Positions 1-7,794 of a DNA stretch of 36,695 nucleotides are shown here, piece by piece; the first letter of the stretch is position 1; the number at the start of each line of letters is the position of its first letter. The stretch comes from an uncultured Eggerthellaceae bacterium (lineage in GTDB: Bacteria; Actinomycetota; Coriobacteriia; Coriobacteriales; Eggerthellaceae): positions 1 to 36,695 of the forward strand of contig CAJTXX010000021.1 of assembly GCA_910584145.1 (NCBI GenBank), given 5' to 3'. The notes below the pieces were generated by a model. It saw nothing but the letters and a program-made list of their open reading frames with translations, made no database searches and was not told where the DNA came from. The translations under genes and the position numbers were made by a program.

Positions 1-3000
1 CATCCAGGTGACCAACGGCGCCTTGACGTGCGGGCAGAGCGGCTATGGCGGCTTCGTCACCGGATGGATGCTCAACGGCTCCATGGAGGACATCTACGTG
101 CAGGGCACCCTTGCCGCCTCAGGGCCCAAATGCGGTGGCATGCTCGGCGCCCTTGCGGGTTCGGGCCAGCTGAACCGCTGCATATCGAAGGTCGACCTGA
201 CCTCTGTCGCCCAGAGCGCGGCGCCGAACGTAGGCGTGCTGCTGGGTGATATCGAGGCGGACAACAAAGGCAACTACGATGCCGAGAGCACGCGGGTGTC
301 CAATTGCATCGGGCTAGGGAAGCCTGGGCCGCTGCAAACAAGCCCCCAGGAATTCCCTGCTAATGCTGCTTGGCGCCTAGCAGGCTACACGGCTGAGGGG
401 GCGGCTAGCGCCTTCCGGAACTGCTACGAGGATACAGCTTACCTGCACGGGCGAACCTTGACGAAGGACGAAGCCGCAGACGTGTCTTATGCGAGGAGCA
501 CTCTTTACATTGGCGCTTTCGAGGGCGGCCTTCGTCTTTCGAACGGCTACGCCTTCCCTAACTTGCGCAACGAGGCTACGTATAAGGCGTGGGGATTCAG
601 CGAGGATACATGGGAGTTCGATCCCACCATCAACGCGGGCTATCCGGTCCTGCGGTTCGAGGGGGACAAGCAGGCGTTCTACGACTACGACATGGACTGC
701 AAGCTGGACTTCAAGAACGAGAAGCTTCTGTGCTGGGGTTCGGACTTCGATCGAACGAAGGTGGGTATTCACAACCTGCCGTATCGGCACTGGAGAGACG
801 GCGTATGGCATGATGAGAAATACTCATCTATACCGCCTGACATGTTCTCTTCCATCACCGAAAACCCTGATAGCGTCGATCTTTCTGAGATAATCGAATA
901 TGAGAATTTTCCGAACGACGAGACCGCGTTCAAGGGCACGCGCTCAGTGAGCCTATTCTACAATACGCGCTTTTCGGGCAAGCCTTACAGCTTCGAGAAG
1001 ACGGTCGAGATACCACCGCGGCTCGAGATGGACTGCGCCGACCGCGTGCGCGGCGTGCGTGCGGGCACCGATGGCATGGGCGCCATCCACTTCGCGTCCA
1101 TCGGCGTGTATAAGCCATCCGACCTCGAGTACCGTCCGGTTGCTGCGGAGGGTGCGGGCAACGGTGCCGAAGCTGCGGCGAGCGATACCATCTGGATTCC
1201 CATGACATCCGCCATCACGCCCGTGGCGCCGGGCACCTACGAGGTGCGCATCGCCGCCACCGACCACTCGTTCGCGTCCTATTCCAAGCAGATCGTGGTG
1301 GACGAGCGCGACCCCGATTCGCTCATGCACCCCTTGGTGCTCGACGCGAACGGCGGCACTTGGGTGCAGGCTGGCAAGGTTCCCGTGGAATACAACAGCG
1401 AGGAGACGCTGGTGTTGCCGACGGGTTCCGACATCATCCGCAACGGTTATACGTTCGGTGGCTGGTACGAGAGCGACGATTTCAGCGGCTCGCCCGTTGA
1501 GCAGATCGATCCAGGCGAGGAAGAGCCCATCACGCTGTATGCGTGCTGGAGCCCCAACACCTATACGGTCAGGCTCAACCTCCACGGCGGGGCATTCACC
1601 AGTCTGGCTGACAGGGTCACATCGTACGTGGCGGGTATGGGCGCTGCGCTTGCCGCCCCCGTTCGCGCAGGGTATGCATTCGCTGGCTGGTTCGAGAACG
1701 AGCAGTGCGAGGGAGACGCCGTCAGCGCTATAGGCGTGTTCGACTTCGGCGACAAGGAGCTGTGGGCGAAGTGGGACCCGCTCACGTATAGCGTGGCCCT
1801 CGACCTCATGGGCGGCGCGCTCACTGAGGGCATGTCGGATTCGCTCGCTTATCAGTCGGGCACGGGCATCGTCCTGCCCACTGCCGACGATGTGACGCGC
1901 TTGGGCTACGCGTTCGCTGGCTGGTTCGACAATGCGGCCTATGCTGGCTCTCCTATAACGGCCATCACGGAGACCGATTTCGGCGACAAGCAGCTCTGGG
2001 CCAAGTGGACGACCATCCTCTACGGGGTGTCGCTCGAGAAGAACCAGGGTGCGCTGAAGGTGGGCGAGCACGATGTGTTCAGCTATCAGTTCGGCTTCGG
2101 GGTGGCGCTGCCCGAGCTGGAGCGCGGCGGGTACGAGTTCGGCGGCTGGTATGCCAGCGAAGACTTCTCGGGAACCCCGGTGAAGGCCATCGGGCCCGAC
2201 GAGACAGGCGAGCGCACGTTCTGGGCGAAGTGGACGCCGAACACCTACGAGATCATCTACAACCTGGGCTCCGACCATAAGGGAGACACGCCGCCCGAGA
2301 GCATCGACCTGAGCCCTTACGAAAGCTATACCGTGGGCACCGGCCTTACGTTGCCTGCGGTCGACGTCATGGTGTGGGACGGCCACGACTTCGCGGGATG
2401 GTATGACAGCGCTACGTTCGAGGGCAGCCCGATCGCTGAGATATCCATGAGCGACTACGGCGATGTCACCCTACATGCCCGCTGGGCGAGCGATGCCTGC
2501 GTGCTGTCCTTCCACGAGAACGGCGGGGTGTTCGCTATGACGCCGCAGACGGTCTACGAATTCGGCGCCGATGGTTTCGCTGAGGGCAGCACGGTCGCCC
2601 TGCCGGGTGCGGCGGACATAGCGCGCAACGGCTGCATCTTCGAAGGCTGGTACGACAATGCCGACTTCAACGGCCAGCCGCTCGACAGCGTGGAGCTGGT
2701 GCGGGGGAACATCGACCTGTTCGCGAAGTGGGCTGCGGTGGAGTATGGCATCGCCTACGAGCTGAACGGCGGCGCGTGGGCTGCGGGCTACACGGCGCCC
2801 AGCAGCTATACGGCCGTTGCGGGCGCTGTGAGCCTGCCCGATGCGGCTACCGTGGTGCGCGATGGCTTCGTGTTCGACGGCTGGTTCGCCGATGCTGCCC
2901 TTGAGGGTGGGCCGGTGACGGAGATAGCTCAGGGAACCACAGGCGACCTGACGTTCTATGCTGGCTGGCGGGAGCCGGAGCCGGCTCCTGACCCCGACCC

Positions 3001-3613
3001 GGAGCCTGATCATGACCCCAACCCGGAACCGGGGCCTGATGCTCCGCGACTCGAGATCATCTCGCTCGCTATCGGCGACCTGGGCGATCAGGCCATCGCG
3101 TGGGATGCGAACGGCTATGCCAAGATCGAGGTGCCCGCGTCGAAGGTGCCCGCTAAGGCCGAGGATTTCGCCATCGAGGTGCCCGAGGGCATTGCGTATG
3201 AGATCGTGAAGCGCACGGAGCGCCCGCTTCGCTGGATGGCGGCCTTCGCGGAGCCGTTCCGAGAGGAAGCCAGCGCGTCGGCGATCTGGGATATCACGCT
3301 GAGGAGCATCGCCGATCCGTCTGCGGAGAAGGGCTATGTGCTCGAGATCGTGCCGGTGGCTGAAGGACAGGAGCCCACGCCGTCACCGACACCGACACCG
3401 ACGCCGACTCCTAACCCAGAGCCTGCACCAACGCCGACGCCCACCCCGGAGCCGGCACCGACGCCGGCACCGACGCCTGCGTCTCCTGTTGAAGGCACCC
3501 AGCTAGCGATGACTGGGGACGACGCTCCTAGCGTCTTCGCCGCGCTCGGGGTCGTCGGGCTATTCGCGCTGGTGATGGCTCTGGTGGCGCGCCGCCGCTA
3601 CAGCCGCACATAG
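1..3613 (+). CDS. InlB-repeat cell-wall-anchored surface protein, 5'-truncated by the window edge
   Basis: The reading frame is open from base 2, so the true start lies upstream; the GTG at 8 is only the first possible internal start and 1201 codons follow it. Counting from that GTG, residues 1-110 are Gly-rich and GLUG-like. An uncharacterised region follows to about 440. Seven InlB B-type (Flg_new, Listeria-Bacteroides) repeats lie at about 441-987, each with a hydrophobic strand plus N/HGG near its start, a G-Y-x-F-x-G-W-Y/F core and a final A-K-W. Next come a Pro/Asp/Glu linker, a globular domain of about 100 residues, a P-T-P linker, the sorting signal LAMTG (1166-1170), a hydrophobic helix and the tail RRRYSRT. 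LAxTG is the motif used by class E-type sortases of high-GC actinobacteria. The protein is therefore inferred to be covalently wall-anchored and possibly adhesive. No sortase gene is in the window. The ligand is unknown. Confidence 0.85.
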   Translation, partial: IQVTNGALTCGQSGYGGFVTGWMLNGSMEDIYVQGTLAASGPKCGGMLGALAGSGQLNRCISKVDLTSVAQSAAPNVGVLLGDIEADNKGNYDAESTRVSNCIGLGKPGPLQTSPQEFPANAAWRLAGYTAEGAASAFRNCYEDTAYLHGRTLTKDEAADVSYARSTLYIGAFEGGLRLSNGYAFPNLRNEATYKAWGFSEDTWEFDPTINAGYPVLRFEGDKQAFYDYDMDCKLDFKNEKLLCWGSDFDRTKVGIHNLPYRHWRDGVWHDEKYSSIPPDMFSSITENPDSVDLSEIIEYENFPNDETAFKGTRSVSLFYNTRFSGKPYSFEKTVEIPPRLEMDCADRVRGVRAGTDGMGAIHFASIGVYKPSDLEYRPVAAEGAGNGAEAAASDTIWIPMTSAITPVAPGTYEVRIAATDHSFASYSKQIVVDERDPDSLMHPLVLDANGGTWVQAGKVPVEYNSEETLVLPTGSDIIRNGYTFGGWYESDDFSGSPVEQIDPGEEEPITLYACWSPNTYTVRLNLHGGAFTSLADRVTSYVAGMGAALAAPVRAGYAFAGWFENEQCEGDAVSAIGVFDFGDKELWAKWDPLTYSVALDLMGGALTEGMSDSLAYQSGTGIVLPTADDVTRLGYAFAGWFDNAAYAGSPITAITETDFGDKQLWAKWTTILYGVSLEKNQGALKVGEHDVFSYQFGFGVALPELERGGYEFGGWYASEDFSGTPVKAIGPDETGERTFWAKWTPNTYEIIYNLGSDHKGDTPPESIDLSPYESYTVGTGLTLPAVDVMVWDGHDFAGWYDSATFEGSPIAEISMSDYGDVTLHARWASDACVLSFHENGGVFAMTPQTVYEFGADGFAEGSTVALPGAADIARNGCIFEGWYDNADFNGQPLDSVELVRGNIDLFAKWAAVEYGIAYELNGGAWAAGYTAPSSYTAVAGAVSLPDAATVVRDGFVFDGWFADAALEGGPVTEIAQGTTGDLTFYAGWREPEPAPDPDPEPDHDPNPEPGPDAPRLEIISLAIGDLGDQAIAWDANGYAKIEVPASKVPAKAEDFAIEVPEGIAYEIVKRTERPLRWMAAFAEPFREEASASAIWDITLRSIADPSAEKGYVLEIVPVAEGQEPTPSPTPTPTPTPNPEPAPTPTPTPEPAPTPAPTPASPVEGTQLAMTGDDAPSVFAALGVVGLFALVMALVARRRYSRT
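1333..2970 (+). repeat. Seven tandem InlB B-type repeat units within the first surface protein
   Basis: Seven units of about 70-85 residues each end in W-x-P/T/S-x-x-Y before the next starts. Units begin near residues 441, 517, 592, 670, 745, 829 and 911 of the visible protein. Units 2-4 keep the pattern F-A/G-G-W-F/Y and D/E-x-x-L/F-W-A-K-W closely; units 5 and 6 carry insertions. Divergence at the DNA level is high, so recent unit duplication is not evident. Confidence 0.8.
3371..3490 (+). repeat. Coding Pro-Thr repeat, CCGACx/CACCGACGC microsatellite
   Basis: Short direct repeats of ACGCCG/ACACCG encode a P-T/P-E/P-A wall-spanning linker just before the LAMTG signal. Such tracts are typical cell-wall spacers and can change length by slippage, though length variation cannot be judged from one sequence. 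Confidence 0.6.
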
Positions 3614-3676
3614 GAGGCGGCGCAGTCAGGCGCTCGCGTAGCTGGAAGAGCCGGCGGAATACGAAAGATGGTTCAG

Positions 3677-3701
3677 AAGGGCGTCCGAAAGGGGCGCCCT
3701 T
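3677..3701 (+). terminator. Hairpin terminator after the first surface gene
   Basis: A 10-bp stem, AAGGGCGTCC / GGGCGCCCTT with one T-G wobble and a 5-nt loop, sits 64 bases past the stop codon. The following bases are only partly T-rich, so termination efficiency is uncertain. Confidence 0.6.
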
Positions 3702-3926
3702 CGCGTTCTCGGCGGCTCCTTTCCAGCAGGGATGGCAGCAGTGGGAGATGGAGCATCCTCCCCAGCTGGGGCGAGGCTTCTCCTCTCCTGAACCGAACGC
3801 GACTCGTCAAGGTCGCTCTGGGAGAGCGGTTGGGGGTCGCGCTTAGTGCGAGAGCCTCCCTTCCGAAAGCGGTCTGCATAGTTTATGAAAAGCGGCCGTT
3901 CTGCGGGCACTTCAACGCTGATATTT

Positions 3927-3934
3927 GGTATATA
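3927..3934 (+). promoter_or_regulatory. Possible extended -10 promoter (TGGTATATA)
   Basis: TG-N-TATATA is an extended -10 pattern in the AT-richer part of the gap. No good -35 element is seen 17 bases upstream. If it is used, transcription would start near 3941 and give a leader of about 260 bases for the surface cluster. Weak evidence. Confidence 0.25.
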
Positions 3935-4131
3935 GAGAGTGCCTGAAAAGGCTGATGCAATGGGAGCGCTCCTCGGAGCGGATGTACGCAAGAAGAAAAA
4001 AGTTTTCACGCAGCAAGGGACGGCTCAATGAAAACGCTAATCGAAGAACTCGCTGGAGCGTAGCGTCGCTATTCTCCTTTCGGCGTACCTGAGGGCGTGT
4101 CCTGCGCATTGCTTGATAACGGGTAGCAAGC

Positions 4132-4181
4132 CGATCTGCTCAGGGTATGCACCCGGCCGGGAGGCCGTGTGCGGCAGATCG
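4132..4181 (+). ncRNA. Nested hairpin in the leader of the giant surface gene
   Basis: CGATCTGC (4132-4139) pairs perfectly with GCAGATCG (4174-4181). Inside, GCAC (4149-4152) pairs with GTGC (4169-4172). After a 1x1 mismatch, CGGCC (4154-4158) pairs with GGCCG (4163-4167) around a GGGA (GNRA-type) tetraloop. A 9-base bulge (4140-4148) lies on one side. The structure ends 8 bases before the ribosome site at 4190-4195, so it could control translation of the gene starting at 4204. It does not match a riboswitch class I can recall; the assignment as a cis-regulatory RNA is inference. Confidence 0.4.
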
Positions 4182-4203
4182 TTGGGGACAAGGGATATGT
4201 GAT

Positions 4204-7200
4204 ATGGGAAAGAACGGGTTGCTCAGACGAACGCTCTCAGTGGCTCTGGCGGCGGGGCTGGCGGTTACGCTGGTGCCGGTCGGGGCGATATCGTTCGCAG
4301 AAGAGGTGGCGGCATCCTCCGGCGGCACCGAGCAGGCGGCCGGCAGCGCAGCGGCGGAAAGCTCTGCACTGCCTGCGGAAGGCGCGATGCCCGAGGGCGC
4401 TGTGCCCGGCGATGGGGGCTCTGCTGCTGATGCAGCCGACAACGTCGAAGAGGGCGATGCTGGAGCACCGCTGCCGGATGGCGCGCTTCCCGACAGCCCA
4501 TCGGAGGACGGCCTGGTCGATGAGCTCGCCGCACCCGACGATCTGCTCGTCGATGAGAAGGTTCGCAGCGTGAGCATCCCCGCCACGGTGGAGCAGGTGA
4601 GCCCTCTATATCTCTGGCAGTTCCCTAATGCGGTCTCCATCGTGGTGGATGAGGGGAATACGGCATTCGCTGCGCATAAGGGCATCTTGTACACCGCTGA
4701 CTTCAAGACGCTCGTCGCGGCGCCGCTCGGCATCGGGCCTGAGGTGGTGCTGGCGCCCGGATGCGAGCAGATAGCCGCGGGTGCGTTCCGCGGTGTCAGC
4801 GGCATCGAGCGCATCCAGGCGAGCAGCGTGGTGCAGAGCATCTTCACCAGCGCAACTGACACCAGCGAAGAGGCCGCCGGCTATATCGGGCCTGACGTGG
4901 ACGAGGCGGAGCTGAGCGCGTTCGCGCCGCAGACGGTGCGAGACGCGATAGTGCAGCTTGACGTCGATCCCGACGATGCCATCGAGGCGGCTTTCGCATG
5001 GCGCACTGCTGGCTTCCATAACGTGCAGGTGCCCGAGGCGCCGTCCGAGGCCGACCCGGAAGCCGACGAGGATGCCGCTACTGATGCCGCTGCCGATGGG
5101 GTTGATGAACCAGACGATGCGGACGGCTCCGCCGACCACGAGGCCGCTGCCGATACTGCCGTCGACGATGCGGGCAGCACCGGTGGCGCCGCACCTGACG
5201 ACGGCGCGGCGCCTGCTGTGCCGGTGGAGGTGCTCGACACCGAGAAGCCCCTGGAGCACGCGCCTCAGCCCGCACCGCGCCCGCAGGTCATAACCGGTGA
5301 GTACGACATCCTGGGCACCAGCATCGATAACGCCCCAGAACCCGACCGCGTGATAACCTCGGAGGATGTCATGTCGTACGAGGTGCCCATCGTCGGGCAG
5401 GCAGACGATGCAACGGCGCCCTCCGCCACCCCCGATGGCGGCGCCGCAGCCGAGCCGGCCGAGATCGAGAGCGCAGGAGCAGAGCAGGCCGAACCCGAGA
5501 ACGCCGACGAAGGCGAAGAGCTCGAAGGCGGAGAGGACAGCGTCCCCAATGGCGACGCACCGAAAGCCGCAGCGGACGGACAGGGCGAGCCCGAAGAGAA
5601 CGCCGATGTAGAAGACGCGGAAGCCGTCGGAGCGTCTGGCAAAACCCTCATCTCCGCGCAGCCGAAAGCGGCGAAGGCGACCGGAGCGGTGCTCGACTTC
5701 GCCGGAGCCGTCGCTCAGTCGGAGGAGCTGTCGACCTCTCTCCGTGCTGCGGTGCCAGATATCCCGTCGATGAAGACGACGACGATCAACGCGAACGGGG
5801 GCACCATCTCCTATTTCTTCATCAACGGGAATCCGCAGAATGCTGACGGGACGATCAATTGGGGGTCGGAGAACGCGATCAAGGATAGCCACAGGACTCC
5901 CGGTGGGGTGCTCGATGATTTCAAGCATCGAGGAGGAGGGAACGTAGGCGGGGGCGGTAGCGGCACTCATGGCTATTTCCATACCCGGAAGAAGAGCGAT
6001 ACCTATCAGCAGGCCGGGATAAAGGGCGAAGGCACCTACCTGGATGGCTCCGAGAAAGTGCAGCTCTACTATGTGAATCTTCATGTCACTCGGGCGTACT
6101 ACAGCTTCGTCAAGTGGACGATCGGCAAGAACGGGGCGGTTTATGAAAAGGAGCCCTCCGGGAAGCTCGATGGGGAGACGATCTATGCGCATTGGAGCCC
6201 TGTTCCCTATACGCTCACATTCAATGCGAATGGAGGCACATTCGCGAATGGCCTTTCGAGCGTCCAGACATCTTTTAACGTGGAGACTGACGGAGCGGCT
6301 CTACCTTTCTGGAACCCTGGCTCCACTCCGACCAGGGCCGGATATGCCTTCAAGGGATTCCGCTACTATGGCTCGGAGGGAAGCTCGTGGGGGGCTGGCA
6401 ACATAGCTGACCCGAGCACCGCATGGAATGGTCAGACATACGCTCCGTACTACCAATTCACGGGCACGGGCTACCACGGCGACGTGACTGCGGTCGCCCA
6501 ATGGGAGCCTATCAACTACACGCTGACCTTCGATGCTGATGGGGGCGAGTTCTCCGATGGGACCACGGCGAACAAGAGCGTCATCTACAACATCGAGACC
6601 ACGTCGATCGAGCTGGGCTACACGGATAGCACCGGAGAAGTCGCATCGTTGCGCCCCACGAAGGAAGGCTATGAGTTCGTGGGTTGGATGGTGAGCGGCG
6701 AGATCATAACCCTGAACAAGCTCGGATGGGACGATGGCGGCACACGGGTCGAATATGTAGAGAACGCACCTGTCTTGTGGGGCGCGATAGATAATAAATG
6801 GCACACCATATACGGCAACGGCGTATTCAACGCGCTCTGGATGAGCAGGGTGACGCTTGTAGCCGATGATCCGCCGAGCGGGGATCATCACATTGTGGAC
6901 TGGGTTTACTACTATCCCGGATATGGGTACCTCTCTGAGTGGCTGAGCGGCTGGGATATCCATGAGGCGCAGGTTCAGGCAGGAGGAACACGGTTCGCCA
7001 ACGCAGCCAACTTCGCCTCTGTTACGCTCACGGAGCCTCGGCAAGCTGGCGGCTATACCTTCAAGGGGTATCACACTAAGGGGGGCTCCGGCGGCAGCCC
7101 GAGATTGACGAGCGAGGGGAAGCTCGCCGCGTGGGATGTCGTCGATGGGGAGACCACATGGTACACCCAATGGGAGGCTATCGCATACACCATAACGCTC

Positions 7201-7794
7201 GATGCGGGCGGCGGTGCGCTCGATGCCAAGCGGATCGAGTACAGAAGGGGCATCGAGGGCGAGCTCATCGGCTCGCAGCAGGGCACTGAGGAACTCGGGT
7301 ATATACCACATCGTCCGAACTGGGACTTCGTCGGGTGGCGTGCGACGAGCGTGCCTTCGACGGTGACGAGCGCGCGCCCGACGAGCGGCGTCCCATACGC
7401 GAACATGTATCTGTCGACGGACGATTACGGCGATATCTCCTTCCGGGCGGTCTGGCGCGCCAAGATCACGCTCGACGGCAATGCGCCAACGTGGCCGAAG
7501 CCGTCGAAGGTGACGCAGAGCACATCATCGCTCTACTATTACGACGGCTATGGGTTCAGCTTCACGCGTTACGCGTCGGGCTCGAGCGGGTTCGGGGATG
7601 CCGATAACTTCTATGCTGCCGGGTCGGCCATGCTCGCCGAGGGCGACGCGTTCACAAAGCCGACCTGCGACGATGCGGGCTGGCTCTACGATGGTTATGG
7701 TACCGCAGATGGCAAGACGACCCGCTATGTCCGCAGCGACGGCCTGCTGTCCAGCACGACCATCGTCGGGAATGCGACCTGGTATGCGTGGTAG
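4204..7794 (+). CDS. Giant InlB-repeat secreted surface protein, N-terminal part ending at an in-frame TAG
   Basis: ATG 4204 is preferred over an in-frame ATG at 4147. It has AAGGGA 8 bases upstream and begins a clear signal peptide (residues 1-32: basic MGKNGLLRR, hydrophobic core, cleavage near ISFA-EE). The product is 1196 residues. Residues 33-134 and about 270-510 are Ala/Glu/Asp-rich and probably disordered. Residues about 135-218 look like a BspA-type LRR_5 segment (pattern V-D-E-G-N-T-A-F, H-K-G-I-L-Y, I-A-A-G-A-F-R-G). InlB-type repeats start near residue 522, about six before the stop. The TAG at 7792-7794 interrupts the sixth repeat at its last conserved Trp, and the same frame stays open and repeat-like to 10746. 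Either the gene is a recent pseudogene, or this truncated secreted product lacks its distal half. No anchor is present in this part. Confidence 0.85.
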   Translation: MGKNGLLRRTLSVALAAGLAVTLVPVGAISFAEEVAASSGGTEQAAGSAAAESSALPAEGAMPEGAVPGDGGSAADAADNVEEGDAGAPLPDGALPDSPSEDGLVDELAAPDDLLVDEKVRSVSIPATVEQVSPLYLWQFPNAVSIVVDEGNTAFAAHKGILYTADFKTLVAAPLGIGPEVVLAPGCEQIAAGAFRGVSGIERIQASSVVQSIFTSATDTSEEAAGYIGPDVDEAELSAFAPQTVRDAIVQLDVDPDDAIEAAFAWRTAGFHNVQVPEAPSEADPEADEDAATDAAADGVDEPDDADGSADHEAAADTAVDDAGSTGGAAPDDGAAPAVPVEVLDTEKPLEHAPQPAPRPQVITGEYDILGTSIDNAPEPDRVITSEDVMSYEVPIVGQADDATAPSATPDGGAAAEPAEIESAGAEQAEPENADEGEELEGGEDSVPNGDAPKAAADGQGEPEENADVEDAEAVGASGKTLISAQPKAAKATGAVLDFAGAVAQSEELSTSLRAAVPDIPSMKTTTINANGGTISYFFINGNPQNADGTINWGSENAIKDSHRTPGGVLDDFKHRGGGNVGGGGSGTHGYFHTRKKSDTYQQAGIKGEGTYLDGSEKVQLYYVNLHVTRAYYSFVKWTIGKNGAVYEKEPSGKLDGETIYAHWSPVPYTLTFNANGGTFANGLSSVQTSFNVETDGAALPFWNPGSTPTRAGYAFKGFRYYGSEGSSWGAGNIADPSTAWNGQTYAPYYQFTGTGYHGDVTAVAQWEPINYTLTFDADGGEFSDGTTANKSVIYNIETTSIELGYTDSTGEVASLRPTKEGYEFVGWMVSGEIITLNKLGWDDGGTRVEYVENAPVLWGAIDNKWHTIYGNGVFNALWMSRVTLVADDPPSGDHHIVDWVYYYPGYGYLSEWLSGWDIHEAQVQAGGTRFANAANFASVTLTEPRQAGGYTFKGYHTKGGSGGSPRLTSEGKLAAWDVVDGETTWYTQWEAIAYTITLDAGGGALDAKRIEYRRGIEGELIGSQQGTEELGYIPHRPNWDFVGWRATSVPSTVTSARPTSGVPYANMYLSTDDYGDISFRAVWRAKITLDGNAPTWPKPSKVTQSTSSLYYYDGYGFSFTRYASGSSGFGDADNFYAAGSAMLAEGDAFTKPTCDDAGWLYDGYGTADGKTTRYVRSDGLLSSTTIVGNATWYAW
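7792..7794 (+). other. In-frame amber codon replacing a conserved repeat Trp
   Basis: Aligning this repeat end, T-W-Y-A-W-stop-A-P-R-S-Y-T, with the earlier one, T-W-Y-T-Q-W-E-A-I-A-Y-T, puts the stop at the invariant Trp. A single TGG to TAG change explains it. The frame then runs to 10746 with continuous repeat homology and no further stop, which points to a point nonsense mutation, a sequencing error or readthrough, not two ancestral genes. Confidence 0.8.

Larger units (their letters stand above)
3614..4203. other. Intergenic region and putative long 5' leader of the giant InlB-repeat gene
   Basis: About 590 bases hold no open frame with a ribosome site or recognisable product; the short frames on both strands look random. 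The region contains the terminator hairpin at 3677-3701, a local drop in GC around 3880-4060, an extended -10-like element at 3927-3934, and several hairpins. The strongest hairpin is a nested one just before the start codon (4132-4181). A smaller one pairs GCTTG (4111-4115) with CAAGC (4127-4131). Confidence 0.6.

Noticed and set aside
953..2386. Long open frame on the minus strand (477 codons)
   Set aside because: It lies wholly opposite the InlB-repeat gene, has no ribosome site or recognisable domain, and is the usual antisense shadow in high-GC coding DNA.
3626..4109. Several small open frames in the gap before the giant surface gene
   Set aside because: None has a ribosome site, hydrophobic segment or recognisable motif, and they overlap each other on both strands.
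4147..4203. Upstream ATG that would extend the giant surface protein by 19 residues
   Set aside because: The extension has no ribosome site and would bury the signal peptide; it also lies inside the leader hairpin.
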